From assembly GCF_900183975.1 (NCBI RefSeq), contig NZ_LT853882.1, forward strand, positions 1,295,501 to 1,359,500: 64,000 nucleotides of DNA, in the 5' to 3' direction. The notes below the pieces were generated by a model, which saw only the letters and a program-made list of their open reading frames with translations, was not told the DNA's origin and did no database searches. The DNA comes from Xanthomonas fragariae (lineage in GTDB: Bacteria > Pseudomonadota > Gammaproteobacteria > Xanthomonadales > Xanthomonadaceae). Shown here in pieces: positions 28,736 to 37,844 of this stretch; position 1 is the first letter of the stretch; every line of letters begins with the position of its first letter. Both the position numbers and the translations under genes were made by a program.

Positions 28736-29428
28736 TCAGATGGATGCGGCAGACGAGCAATCGCGTGCACCGAACAAGGCCGTGCCGACGCGCACCATGG
28801 TCGCGCCGGCCGCGATCGCTTCGGCGAAGTCCGAGCTCATGCCCATCGACAAGGTGTCCACCTGCCGATAGCGGCCTTTGAGTTGCTCCAACAGCGCCTG
28901 CATGCGGGTAAAAGCGGCGGTGCGACGTGTCTGTTCAGGGAACGGTGCGGGGATTGCCATCAACCCGCGCAGTTGCAATCGCGGCTGCAGCGCAATGGCC
29001 TCGGCCAGGCTGTCGATCGCCTCGGGAGCGCACCCGTGCTTGCTGTCCTCGTCGTCGATATTGACCTGGATCAGCACATTCAACGGCGCGCGGTTATCCG
29101 GGCGGTAGCGCGCCAGCAACGGGATCAGTTTGGCGCGGTCCACCGTCTGCACCCAATCGAAGCACTGGCTGGCCAGTTCGGCCTTATTGGATTGCAGGTG
29201 GCCGATCAGATGCCATTCCAGCCCCAGCGTGCGGAGGGCTACGATCTTGGCTTCGGCTTCCTGCACGTAATTTTCGCCAAATGCGCGCTGGCCCTGGGCC
29301 GCCAGGGCGGCGACGGCGTCGGCCGGCTTGGTCTTGGACACCGCAAGCAGGCGCACCTCGGCACGCGCGTGCTCGGCAGCTGCTGCATGGATGGCATCGA
29401 GAATCTGCTGCAGCGACGAAGCCGGCAC
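28736..29428 (-). CDS. yggS: YggS-family PLP-binding homeostasis protein
   Basis: 230 residues from the GTG at 29428, chosen because GGAG lies 8-11 bases upstream; the long frame before it lacks similarity. It is a fold-type III PLP barrel with the PLP lysine in LLAVSKTKPADAV. FGENYVQEA, WHLIGHLQSNK and the phosphate-binding SMGMSSDFAEAI follow. The family controls free PLP and amino-acid balance. It is typically paired with proC and divergent from pilT, as here. Confidence 0.92.
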   Translation of the reverse strand: MPASSLQQILDAIHAAAAEHARAEVRLLAVSKTKPADAVAALAAQGQRAFGENYVQEAEAKIVALRTLGLEWHLIGHLQSNKAELASQCFDWVQTVDRAKLIPLLARYRPDNRAPLNVLIQVNIDDEDSKHGCAPEAIDSLAEAIALQPRLQLRGLMAIPAPFPEQTRRTAAFTRMQALLEQLKGRYRQVDTLSMGMSSDFAEAIAAGATMVRVGTALFGARDCSSAASI

Positions 29429-29781
29429 GTGGCACTCCAAAAAGGACGGGAGCGCTATAGTGCCGCCCGCCGATGCTTCCTTCCAGCCGGCCATGCGTTG
29501 CGTACCGCCGTTGATGCGCCAAAAGCGCTGCCAGATCACGATCGCACCTGTCTCTGTGCGGTGCGGGCAGCACGACCCGATGCGACGCAACCTGGCCATC
29601 GATGCCGAAATCTGCGTCAGGGCAAGCGCCGTGCCTGCGCCACGGCCGAAAACCATCACCTTCAGCTCCGCGCGCCACTGCCAGCCTGAACCGGCTGCGG
29701 GCCGCTTCCTGCCAGCAGCCAGAACGCTATACTGCCGGCCGGGGAGTACCTTCCAATCGCAGCCTAGGGGAAAAGCAGCGC

Positions 29782-30819
29782 ATGGATATCGCTGAACTAT
29801 TGGCGTTTTCTGTCAAGAACAAGGCGTCGGACCTGCACCTGTCTGCAGGCCTGCCGCCGATGATCCGAGTTGATGGCGATGTCCGCCGCATCAATATTCC
29901 GGCCCTGGATCACAAGCAGGTGCATGCGCTGGTCTACGACATTATGTCGGACAAGCAGCGCCGCGATTACGAAGAATTCCTCGAAGTCGACTTCTCGTTC
30001 GAGATCCAGTCGCTGGCACGCTTCCGCGTCAATGCGTTCAACCAGAACCGTGGTGCCGGTGCGGTGTTCCGTACCATTCCCTCCGAAGTGCTGACGCTGG
30101 AAGACCTTGGCTGCCCACCGATTTTCCGGCAGCTGATCGATCAGCCGCAGGGCTTGATCCTGGTCACCGGGCCGACCGGTTCGGGCAAGTCGACCACGCT
30201 CGCCGGCATGATCGACTACATCAACAAGAACGAATACGGCCACATCCTCACTGTCGAGGATCCGATCGAATTCGTGCACACCTCGCAGAAGTGCCTGATC
30301 AATCAGCGCGAAGTGCATCGCGACACGCACGGCTTCAACGAAGCATTGCGCTCTGCATTGCGTGAAGATCCGGATATCATCCTGGTTGGCGAGTTGCGCG
30401 ATCTTGAAACCATCCGCTTGGCACTCACCGCTGCGGAAACCGGCCATCTGGTGTTCGGTACCCTGCACACCAGCTCGGCGGCCAAGACCATCGACCGCAT
30501 CATCGATGTCTTCCCTGCCGGCGAAAAGCCGATGGTGCGCTCGATGCTGTCCGAATCCTTGCGCGCGGTGATTTCGCAGGCGCTGCTGAAGAAGGTCGGC
30601 GGTGGACGCACCGCCGCCTGGGAAATCATGGTTGGCACCCCGGCCATCCGTAACCTGATCCGGGAGGACAAGGTGGCGCAGATGTATTCGTCGATCCAGA
30701 CCGGCCAGCAGTACGGCATGCAGACGCTGGATCAGCATTTACAGGACCTGATCAAACGCAGCCTGATCACGCGCAACCAAGCACGCGAATACGCCAAGGA
30801 CAAGCGGATATTCGAGTAG
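29782..30819 (+). CDS. pilT: Type IV pilus retraction ATPase PilT
   Basis: 345 residues, the classic PilT length. It is a cytoplasmic hexameric motor that depolymerises pilin during twitching. Walker A is GPTGSGKST near 134-142, the Asp box DPIEFVH follows, Walker B is near ILVGELRDLET, and the His box is TLHTSSAAKT. The PilT-specific GTPAIRNLIREDK motif, needed for retraction, is intact near 288-300. The ATG at 29782 follows a GGGGAAAAG region. pilU lies about 106 bases downstream. Confidence 0.96.
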   Translation: MDIAELLAFSVKNKASDLHLSAGLPPMIRVDGDVRRINIPALDHKQVHALVYDIMSDKQRRDYEEFLEVDFSFEIQSLARFRVNAFNQNRGAGAVFRTIPSEVLTLEDLGCPPIFRQLIDQPQGLILVTGPTGSGKSTTLAGMIDYINKNEYGHILTVEDPIEFVHTSQKCLINQREVHRDTHGFNEALRSALREDPDIILVGELRDLETIRLALTAAETGHLVFGTLHTSSAAKTIDRIIDVFPAGEKPMVRSMLSESLRAVISQALLKKVGGGRTAAWEIMVGTPAIRNLIREDKVAQMYSSIQTGQQYGMQTLDQHLQDLIKRSLITRNQAREYAKDKRIFE

Positions 30820-30820
30820 A

Positions 30821-30896
30821 CGGGATTGGGGTTCGCAAAAGCGGGTCTCCTACCGATCTCAGCACAGTCCGCTCTTACGAATCCCCAATCCCGATT
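30821..30896. repeat. Dispersed inverted repeat pair, copy C (pilT-pilU gap)
   Basis: The left arm (30821-30845, GGGATTGGGGTTCGCAAAAG) and right arm (30869-30896, CTCTTACGAATCCCCAATCC) are near-perfect complements over about 25 bases, enclosing 23 bases. The left arm begins 1 base after the pilT stop. As a stem-loop in the mRNA it could separate pilT from pilU expression. Confidence 0.7.
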
Positions 30897-30925
30897 CTCC
30901 ATTCCCGGCTCCGAAGGAGCACGCT

Positions 30926-32056
30926 ATGAGCACCATCGACTTCACCTCCTTCCTCAAGCTGATGGCGCATCAGAAGGCGTCGGACCTGTTTATTACTTCG
31001 GGAATGCCGCCGGCAATCAAGGTTAATGGGAAGATCAGTCCGATCACCCAGACCCCGTTGACCGCGCAGCAGAGCCGCGATCTTGTGTTGAATGTGATGA
31101 CCACATTGCAGCGCGAAGAGTTCGAAAAGACCCACGAGTGCAATTTCGCCATTGGCGTGTCAGGGGTGGGGCGCTTTCGTGTGAGCTGTTTTTATCAGCG
31201 CAACCAGGTCGGCATGGTGCTGCGGCGGATTGAAACGCGCATTCCCACCGTCGACGAATTGAGTCTGCCGCCGGTGATCAAGACGCTGGCAATGACCAAG
31301 CGCGGCATCATCATTTTTGTCGGTGCCACCGGTACCGGTAAGTCGACCTCGCTTGCAGCGATGATCGGCCACCGCAACCAGAATTCCACCGGGCACATCA
31401 TCACCATCGAAGACCCGATCGAATTCGTGCACAAGCACGAGGGTTGCATCATCACCCAGCGGGAAGTCGGAATCGATACCGATAGCTGGGAAAATGCGCT
31501 GAAAAATACCCTGCGCCAGGCACCGGATGTGATCATGATCGGCGAGGTGCGCACCCGCGAAGGCATGGACCACGCGATTGCCTTCGCCGAAACCGGCCAT
31601 CTGGTGCTGTGCACGTTGCATGCCAATAACGCCAACCAGGCGATGGACCGCATCGTCAACTTCTTCCCGGACGAGCGCCGCAACCAGCTGCTGATGGATC
31701 TGTCGCTGAATCTCAAGGGCGTGATCGCGCAGCAGTTGATTCCGACCCCGGATGGACGCAGCCGTCGCGTGGCGATGGAAATCCTGCTGGGCACGCCGTT
31801 GGTGCAGGACTACATCCGCGACGGCGAGATCCACAAGCTCAAGGAGATCATGAAGGAGTCCACAAACCTGGGCATGCGCACCTTCGATCAGAGCTTGTTC
31901 GAGCTCTACCAGGCTGGTGAAATCAGTTACGAAGACGCGCTGCGCTACGCCGACTCGCAGAACGAGGTGCGCCTGCGCATCAAGCTCTCGCAGGGTGGTG
32001 ATGCCAAGACGCTGTCGCAGGGCCTGGACGGCGTGGAAATTGCCGAGGTTCGGTGA
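30926..32056 (+). CDS. pilU: PilT-like ATPase PilU
   Basis: 376 residues. It is a PilT paralogue that assists retraction. Walker A is GATGTGKST near 132-140, the Asp box DPIEFVHKHEG follows, Walker B is near IMIGEVRTREGMD and the His box is TLHANNANQAMDR. The longer C-terminus and the absence of the AIRNLIRE motif separate it from PilT. A good GGAG lies 8 bases before the ATG. The 146 bases after it hold a small hairpin around GCCGCTACTTACAGCGGC. Confidence 0.95.
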   Translation: MSTIDFTSFLKLMAHQKASDLFITSGMPPAIKVNGKISPITQTPLTAQQSRDLVLNVMTTLQREEFEKTHECNFAIGVSGVGRFRVSCFYQRNQVGMVLRRIETRIPTVDELSLPPVIKTLAMTKRGIIIFVGATGTGKSTSLAAMIGHRNQNSTGHIITIEDPIEFVHKHEGCIITQREVGIDTDSWENALKNTLRQAPDVIMIGEVRTREGMDHAIAFAETGHLVLCTLHANNANQAMDRIVNFFPDERRNQLLMDLSLNLKGVIAQQLIPTPDGRSRRVAMEILLGTPLVQDYIRDGEIHKLKEIMKESTNLGMRTFDQSLFELYQAGEISYEDALRYADSQNEVRLRIKLSQGGDAKTLSQGLDGVEIAEVR

Positions 32057-32202
32057 GGCCGACAGCGGTCATGCATTCGGGGTGGTGTTTGTGCTGGTCA
32101 ATCCCGTTCTATATTTTACAGCCGCTACTTACAGCGGCTACTAAAGCGCCGCTAGCAGCCGTCAGGCAGGCATAGACGGCAAGCAGTCGTTGTTCGTTGC
32201 TC

Positions 32203-33102
32203 TTAAACGACTTCCCCGCGCCCCGGGCAGTCGGTCGGCAAATCCAACCGTTGCATCAAGCCGCGCGCGTCGAATGGTGCGTGCACCTTCATGTCGTTGT
32301 CGAAGTAGCAGTACACGTCGCGCGTTGCGCGCTTGAGTGCACGCGCGCCAACGCGCGCAGCTTCGTCCGGTTCGCCGCCGCTTGCCCAGGCGGCAATGCG
32401 CGCTGCCTAGCGATCCAGCGCGCGGTCGCTGTAGCCGCTGGCATACAGCTGGGCATCGCCGTGCAGGCGCAGATAGACAAAATCGGCGCTGACGTCCTCC
32501 ACATACGGGAACTTGCCGGCAGTATCGGCCACCACCACCGCCACCTTGTGACGGCGCAGCAAGCGCATGCAGGCCGGGTCGCAAAAACTGTCGTGGCGGA
32601 TTTCCAACGCATGCCACAGCGGCCGCTTGCGCTAGATCGCAAGCGCACTGCGCCCGTGCATCAGGGCGGTATCGCGTTTGCGCGCCAGCATCAATGCAGC
32701 TTCGCTGTCGCGTGGCAGGCTGCTCAGGAATGCGTCCAGCAGTTTGGTATCGAAGCGCAGCGTCGGTGGCAATTGCCACAGGATTGGGCCGAGCTTGGGC
32801 CCCAGACTCAGTAAGCCGGATGCAAAGAAATTGGCTAGTGCCTGTTCGCAATCGCGCAGGCGTTTCATATGGGTGATGAAGCGCGGGCCCTTGACCGAAA
32901 ACACGAAGTCGTTCGGCGTTTCGTCGTGCCAGTGTTGGAAGCTTTGCGGACGCTGCAGTTAGTAGAACGAGCCATTGATTTCCACACTCGGAAAGCAACG
33001 CGCCGCGTACTCAAGCTCGCGGCGCTGGGCCAGGCCGGTGGGATAGAACGTGCCGCGCCAGCGCGCATAGCGCCACCCGGAAATGCCGATGCGAATAACC
33101 AT
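32203..33102 (-). pseudogene. DUF72 (YecE-like) protein with three in-frame stops
   Basis: A single 300-codon frame encodes a full DUF72 protein: IRIGISGWRYARWRGTFYP, EINGSFY, the FVFSVKGPRFITH segment, LEIRHDSF, DFVYLRLHG and the C-terminal YCYFDNDMKVHAPFDA. It is interrupted by TAA at 32959-32961, TAG at 32632-32634 and TAG at 32407-32409. No frameshift or deletion is visible. The third stop replaces a position that is normally Trp in relatives (TGG to TAG). The protein cannot be made at full length without suppression. Confidence 0.85.
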
Positions 33103-33166
33103 GGCGCCAGCATTTCGCGTGCGACGTGGAAGAGGTGTTTAGCCGCGCTGGACCGTGCACACTTTA

Positions 33167-33312
33167 GATTGGCTGACAAAACGCCTGCGCGCACCGCCAC
33201 GAGGGCGCGGCCGGTGCTCGGAATCGGCATGTCCCCCTCGTACACGCGCTGCGGTTACTCAGCGCCGTCCGCACCCACCTGGCGATTGCTCGTCAGGTTT
33301 TGTTAGCCACTG
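33167..33312. repeat. MITE-like element, copy 2 (146 bp, opposite orientation)
   Basis: Ends are GATTGGCTGACAAAAC and the complement of CAGTGGCTAACAAAAC. The core complement contains GACATGCCGATTCCGAGCAC, as in copy 1. TTA flanks the left end (33164-33166), but the right flank does not repeat it. The right end overlaps the last codons of tag. Confidence 0.75.
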
Positions 33313-33860
33313 CTGGAAGGCTGCTGCGCTTGCATCCACGGCGGCGAAAGCGCCTGGATCCGCGCAAACGCCGGGCAGTCGGTATGGTGCGCGCCGGGCA
33401 GGTAGCCCAGGCTCATCAGGAATTCGCCGGTGATTTCGCCGCCAGTGAAGCGGAAGGTCTTCCTAAACAGCTTGATCCAGTCCGGCTTGTCGAGCGGATG
33501 GTGCGCGTCCAGCCATTGCGCAAAGCTGCCATGCGAGCTGCGTAGGCTCTGGATGACCTGAGCGTTGTGGATCGCCGCCAAGACTTTCAATCGGTTGCGG
33601 ATGATGCCGGCGTTGCCCATCAGCCGGGCGAGGTCGGTTTCGCCGTAAGCTGCCACCGTGTCCACATCGAAACCGTCGTAGGCGCGTTGGAAGTTGCTGC
33701 GTTTACGCAGGATGGTTTCCCAGCTCAGTCCTGCCTGATTGATCTCCAGCACCAGCCGCTCGAGCAGCTCGCGCTCGTCGCGTTGCGGGAAACCGTATTC
33801 GTGGTCGTGGTAGTGGCCGTGGACCGGATGGCCTGGCGCGATGCTGCAATAGCCACTCAT
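33303..33860 (-). CDS. tag: DNA-3-methyladenine glycosylase I
   Basis: 185 residues from the ATG at 33860. It excises 3-methyladenine from alkylated DNA. The family features are the N-terminal Cys in SGYCSIAP and HYHDHEYGFP, the HhH region NQAGLSWETILRKRSNFQRA and AGIIRNRLKV, and the C-terminal zinc ligands in GAHHTDCPAF. The final residues (PSSSG) and the TAA come from the end of the MITE, so the C-terminus has been redefined by the insertion. The catalytic core precedes it and looks intact. Confidence 0.9.
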   Translation of the reverse strand: MSGYCSIAPGHPVHGHYHDHEYGFPQRDERELLERLVLEINQAGLSWETILRKRSNFQRAYDGFDVDTVAAYGETDLARLMGNAGIIRNRLKVLAAIHNAQVIQSLRSSHGSFAQWLDAHHPLDKPDWIKLFRKTFRFTGGEITGEFLMSLGYLPGAHHTDCPAFARIQALSPPWMQAQQPSSSG

Positions 33861-34155
33861 GGGATTGCCTTTGGTCGGTATGCGGCGTTGGTGGGCACGA
33901 CGTCGAAGCAGGTTGTTCCGGACGCCCGCACGGCCGGCCAGCTGCGCGTTGGAAAGTTCGCCGCGCGCCGGCGCAATCCATCGCGTGCGGCATGCGGCAG
34001 TGTCGTTCCCCCCCAACCTGAACGCGCAGGACCGGCGTGGCAGCGGTACAGCGGCGGGGCAATCGATCGGCAACTTCTGCTGGCCATTGGCGCCAGCAAG
34101 TGTCGTGTATGGCAGCTGCTCTGCGCGCGGCGGAGCGAACGGCTAGAATACGCCC

Positions 34156-34722
34156 ATGTCCGTTTTGCCCACGCCTCTGGCCAACCAATTGCTGATCGCG
34201 CTTCCGGCGCTGTCCGACCCCAACTTTTCGCGCAGCGTCGCGCTGATCTGTCAGCACGACGAAAACGGCGCGATGGGAGTGCTGGTCAACCGGCCCTCCG
34301 AATACACCCTGGGCGAGGTGCTGTCGCAGATGGGCATCGACACCGCCGACGAGCATCTGCGCGAGCAGATCGTGCTCAGTGGCGGGCCGGTGCACCCGGA
34401 GCGCGGCTTCGTGATCCACGACGATGCGCGCGAGTGGGATTCCAGTCTGGAAGTGGGGCAGGGCGTCTATCTGACCACCTCGCGCGACATTCTTGAGGCC
34501 ATGGCGGCTGGCGAAGGCCCGCACAACACGCTGGTGGCGCTGGGCTGCGCCGGCTGGGGCGCGGGGCAGCTGGAGTTCGAACTAGGCGAGAACAGTTGGC
34601 TCACTGCGCCGTCGGATGCCAACGTCTTGTTCGCTACCGCGCTGGCAGACCGCTGGCAGACCGCTGCCGGGCGCATCGGCGTGGACCTGTTTCGGCTGAC
34701 GGATTATTCCGGGCATGCCTGA
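34156..34722 (+). CDS. algH: YqgE/AlgH family protein
   Basis: 188 residues of the DUF179/AlgH family: [49 protein letters not shown] and [20 protein letters not shown]. In Pseudomonas it affects alginate and virulence gene expression, but the mechanism is unclear. It overlaps ruvX by 8 bases, and pyrB follows, a conserved order in gammaproteobacteria. The 295-base gap to the divergent tag gene has a TAGAAT element about 10 bases before the ATG. Confidence 0.9.
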   Translation: MSVLPTPLANQLLIALPALSDPNFSRSVALICQHDENGAMGVLVNRPSEYTLGEVLSQMGIDTADEHLREQIVLSGGPVHPERGFVIHDDAREWDSSLEVGQGVYLTTSRDILEAMAAGEGPHNTLVALGCAGWGAGQLEFELGENSWLTAPSDANVLFATALADRWQTAAGRIGVDLFRLTDYSGHA

Positions 34723-35182
34723 GACGGGCGCGATCCGCCTGGATGGCACGGTGCTGGGCTTCGACGTGGGGTCGCGCCGTATTGGTGTGGCCGTTGGCAC
34801 TGCGCTGGGCGTCGGCGCGCGCGCGGTTGCCGTCATCGATGTGCATGCCAGCGGCCCCGACTGGGTCGCGCTGGACCGGGTGCATAAGCAATGGCGCCCC
34901 AACGGTCTGGTGGTCGGCGACCCCCTGACCCTGGATGACAAAGACCAACCCGCACGCAAGCGTGCGCATGCATTTGCACGCGAACTGCGTGAGCGCTATG
35001 CACTGCCCGTGGTGTTGATCGACGAGCGCTCCAGTTCCGTCGAAGCTGCGCAGCGTTTCGCGCGCGAGCGCGCCGATGGCCGCAAGCGCCGCCGCGATGC
35101 CGAAGCGCTGGACGCGATGGCAGCTGCGGTGATCGTCGAACGCTGGTTAGCCGCGCCCGACCAAGCCACTTTTCTTCCTTAA
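34715..35182 (+). CDS. ruvX: Pre-16S rRNA nuclease / putative Holliday junction resolvase YqgF
   Basis: 155 residues with an RNase H-like fold. The first acidic site is in [23 protein letters not shown] follows, [15 protein letters not shown] carries the second acidic residue, and [13 protein letters not shown] carries the third. The family trims the 5' end of 16S rRNA and has been proposed as a resolvase. It overlaps algH and lies 13 bases before pyrB. Confidence 0.9.
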   Translation: MPETGAIRLDGTVLGFDVGSRRIGVAVGTALGVGARAVAVIDVHASGPDWVALDRVHKQWRPNGLVVGDPLTLDDKDQPARKRAHAFARELRERYALPVVLIDERSSSVEAAQRFARERADGRKRRRDAEALDAMAAAVIVERWLAAPDQATFLP

Positions 35183-35195
35183 CTCCCGACCTGCG

Positions 35196-36143
35196 ATGAC
35201 CACCATGCAACTCGATTCGGACGGACGCCTGCGCCACCTGCTCACCCTGGAAGGACTGCCGCGCGCCACGCTGCTGCAGCTGCTCGATCGTGCCGGCCAG
35301 ATCCGCGACGCGGCAGTGGGGCGCGTCGGCAAGCGCAGCGTGCTGGCCGGCACTGCGGTGTGCACGCTGTTCTTTGAACCGTCCACACGCACGCGCAGCT
35401 CGTTTCATCTCGCCGCGCAGCGGCTGGGCGCGGACGTACTCAATTTCGATGCGTCCACGTCATCGACCCGCAAAGGCGAGACCGCGCGCGACACCTTGAA
35501 GAATCTCGAGGCGATGGGCGTGCGTGGCTTTGTGGTGCGCCATCCCGACGACGGCGCGGTAGAAGCGCTGGCCGAGGCCGCAGGCGAGGGTACCGCGCTG
35601 ATCAATGCCGGCGACGGACGCAGCGCGCATCCCACCCAGGGCCTGCTCGACATGCTCACCCTGCGCCAGGCCAAGGGCACCGATTTTTCCAAGCTCAAGG
35701 TGTTGATCGTCGGCGACGTGAAGCACTCGCGTGTTGCACGCTCGGACCTGCATGCATTGCGCACGCTGGGCGCCGGCGAGATCCGTGTCTGCGGCCCGGG
35801 CAGCCTGCTGCCCGACGACGACATGCTGGACGGCTGCGTGGTCGGCCAGGATTTCGACGCGATGCTCGAAGGCGTCGACGCACTGATGATGCTGCGCCTG
35901 CAGCGCGAGCGCATGGAAGAAGGCCTTGTGCCTTCGCTGGAGCACTACCACGCCGAATACGGGCTCACCCGCGAGCGCCTGGCGCGTGCCGGCCGTGATG
36001 CAGCGGTGCTACACCCAGGCCCGATCAACCGCGGCGTTGAAATCACCGACGAAGTCGCCGATGGCGCGCAATCGTGCGTGTTGCGACAGGTCGCCAACGG
36101 CGTCGCCGTGCGCATGGCGGTGCTGGAAACCCTGCTCGGCTAA
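35196..36143 (+). CDS. pyrB: Aspartate carbamoyltransferase catalytic subunit
   Basis: 315 residues. It forms carbamoyl aspartate in pyrimidine synthesis. The carbamoyl-phosphate-binding motif FFEPSTRTRSSF is near residue 60, GDGRSAHPTQGLLDM near 140 and HPGPINRG near 270. There is no pyrI nearby; in Pseudomonas-like systems PyrB pairs with an inactive dihydroorotase, and no such gene is visible here. It is third in the algH-ruvX-pyrB set. Confidence 0.95.
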   Translation: MTTMQLDSDGRLRHLLTLEGLPRATLLQLLDRAGQIRDAAVGRVGKRSVLAGTAVCTLFFEPSTRTRSSFHLAAQRLGADVLNFDASTSSTRKGETARDTLKNLEAMGVRGFVVRHPDDGAVEALAEAAGEGTALINAGDGRSAHPTQGLLDMLTLRQAKGTDFSKLKVLIVGDVKHSRVARSDLHALRTLGAGEIRVCGPGSLLPDDDMLDGCVVGQDFDAMLEGVDALMMLRLQRERMEEGLVPSLEHYHAEYGLTRERLARAGRDAAVLHPGPINRGVEITDEVADGAQSCVLRQVANGVAVRMAVLETLLG

Positions 36144-36273
36144 GCGAGCCCAGCAACACGACTGCGTGCACAACCGCGTACACAGGAAGTGGCGCGGTCG
36201 TTCTCCGAGCAATGTGTTTCGCACGCACACAGAAGAATCCTTGCTTAGCGAAATCCGCGGATGGTCTGCTTTT

Positions 36274-36298
36274 ACGATTCCCGATTCCCGATTCCCGG
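36274..36298. repeat. Dispersed GATTCCC repeat, single arm (copy D)
   Basis: Three tandem GATTCCC units after GCTTTTACG match the right arm of the inverted pairs at 18605 and 30869. No left arm is found near the pyrB stop. It lies in the pyrB to OsmC gap of about 215 bases. Confidence 0.5.
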
Positions 36299-36358
36299 CA
36301 CCACGCCGTAACAAGCGCCCGCCTATCGTGGTTGTCCCTTTCATCGCAGGAGACCGCT

Positions 36359-36793
36359 ATGGGTATTTCACGTCACGCCACCGCGCATTGGGAAGGCGAC
36401 CTCAAGACCGGCAAGGGCCAGCTCAATACGCCGCAAAGCGGGCTGCTGGACAACACCCGCTATGCCTTCAGCAGCCGCTTCGGTGACGAGAAGGGCACCA
36501 ATCCGGAAGAGCTTATTGCTGCTGCGCATGCCGGCTGCTTCACTATGGCGCTGTCTGCGCAGTTGACCGAAGCAGGTTTTCCGCCGATCTCGCTGGACAC
36601 GCGCGCCGACGTGGATCTGTCGATGGAAGGTGGCCCGCAGCTGTCGCAGATCCGGCTCAAGCTCAAGGCCGTGGTGCCGGGTATCGACGAAGCCAGGTTC
36701 CGCGAACTGGCCGATACCGCCAAGAAGAATTGCCCGGTGTCCAAGGCACTGAGCGCGGTGCCGATGAGCCTGGAAACCGAATTTTCCAGCTAA
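36359..36793 (+). CDS. OsmC-family peroxiredoxin
   Basis: 144 residues from the ATG at 36359, preceded by GCAGGAG. It is a thiol peroxidase for organic peroxides. The first catalytic Cys is in AAHAGCFTMALS near residue 60 and the second in KKNCPVSKALS near residue 124, the spacing of OsmC rather than Ohr with its typical sequence. A GC-rich hairpin (36811-36835, CGCGCCGG/CCGGCGCG) follows but lacks a T-run. Confidence 0.9.
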   Translation: MGISRHATAHWEGDLKTGKGQLNTPQSGLLDNTRYAFSSRFGDEKGTNPEELIAAAHAGCFTMALSAQLTEAGFPPISLDTRADVDLSMEGGPQLSQIRLKLKAVVPGIDEARFRELADTAKKNCPVSKALSAVPMSLETEFSS

Positions 36794-36945
36794 CGCTGAC
36801 AAGGCTAAAGCGCGCCGGTGCAACATGCCGGCGCGCGCAGCTGGCGGCAACCTGAATAGGGCTTTGCGCGGATGGTCTGGTTCAGGGCGGTTTCACTGGC
36901 GCAAGCCGAGCATCTGCAACGTGTCCTCCCTATGAAGCTGCCGCA

Positions 36946-37548
36946 ATGAAAACTCTCGTGCTTGGTGCTCTGGTGATCGGTCTGGTCGTGGCAGGCAATG
37001 CAACGGCACAGCGCTATGACAGCGGCTACCGCGACAACGGTCGTGGCAGCTATGAGGAGGGTCGTTACGAATATGCGCGCGTGGTGCGCGTTGAACCGAT
37101 CATCGTGTCTGACTCCTACAACGAGCGCACCAGCGAACGTTGCTACAACCGTCCAGCCGACGGTTACTACACCAGCAACGACGGCGATTACCGCGATGGC
37201 GGCAATTACGGCCAGCCGGGCGTGTCTAATCGCGGTGTGGCCAGCGTGATCGGCGGTATCGCCGGTGCGGTGCTCGGCAGCCAGGTTGGCGGCGGCAATG
37301 GCCGTCTGGTCGGCACTGCAGTCGGCACTATGGCCGGCGTGGCGGCAGGTCGCTCGATCTACCAAGCCAATAATCGCAATTATCAGGGCAATGTTAGGGT
37401 GTGCGAGCCGGTGTCTTACCGCCGCGAACGCGACCGTGTCGCTGGCTATGATGTGACCTACGAATATGCGGGCCGCGTTTATCACACGCGTAGCGACTAC
37501 AACCCGGGCGACCGCATCCGCGTGCGCGTGGATGTGAATCCTGACTGA
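36946..37548 (+). CDS. Glycine-zipper 2TM domain exported protein
   Basis: 200 residues with a signal peptide (KTLVLGALVIGLVVAGNATA). A Tyr/Asp/Gly-rich segment follows, then a glycine zipper (VASVIGGIAGAVLGSQVGGG...VGTAVGTMAGVAAG, residues about 100-135) and a C-terminal segment with Cys (VRVCEPVSYRRERDRVAGYD). The family contains outer-membrane lipoproteins such as SlyB and related 17-kDa antigens, but no lipobox is seen here. A strong terminator follows. Confidence 0.82.
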   Translation: MKTLVLGALVIGLVVAGNATAQRYDSGYRDNGRGSYEEGRYEYARVVRVEPIIVSDSYNERTSERCYNRPADGYYTSNDGDYRDGGNYGQPGVSNRGVASVIGGIAGAVLGSQVGGGNGRLVGTAVGTMAGVAAGRSIYQANNRNYQGNVRVCEPVSYRRERDRVAGYDVTYEYAGRVYHTRSDYNPGDRIRVRVDVNPD

Positions 37549-37609
37549 TCGTTGCGATGTCGCGTGTGGCTTTGGTCAAGCGATCGAGATCAGGTTGTTG
37601 AATGAAGAA

Positions 37610-37637
37610 AACGCTGCGGGCGACCGCAGCGTTTTTT
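37610..37637 (+). terminator. Rho-independent terminator
   Basis: A perfect 10-bp stem AACGCTGCGG/CCGCAGCGTT with a 4-base loop runs into six T. It ends the glycine-zipper gene. The next 200 bases to phzF show nothing. Confidence 0.9.
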
Positions 37638-37844
37638 GTTTCTCACGCGGAGGAATTCATGCGCAGCAGTGCTGTATTTGTATCGCTGCGATCTCGATCA
37701 ATGCGATGTGCTGCGCTGGATCCAAAGCGTTTGAATCACTGGTGCATCGACAGTGGCGCTTGATCGAGCAGCACAGGCAGCGCGCGCATCGCTGCGTTTG
37801 AGGCCCTGCAATCGGGTGTCGTCAGACCGCGGAATCAGGTTCGA

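Noticed and set aside
32407..32634. Genetic-code change (TAG read as an amino acid)
   Set aside because: TAG is used as the normal stop in this window (for example pilT and the apbE remnant), so reassignment is not supported.
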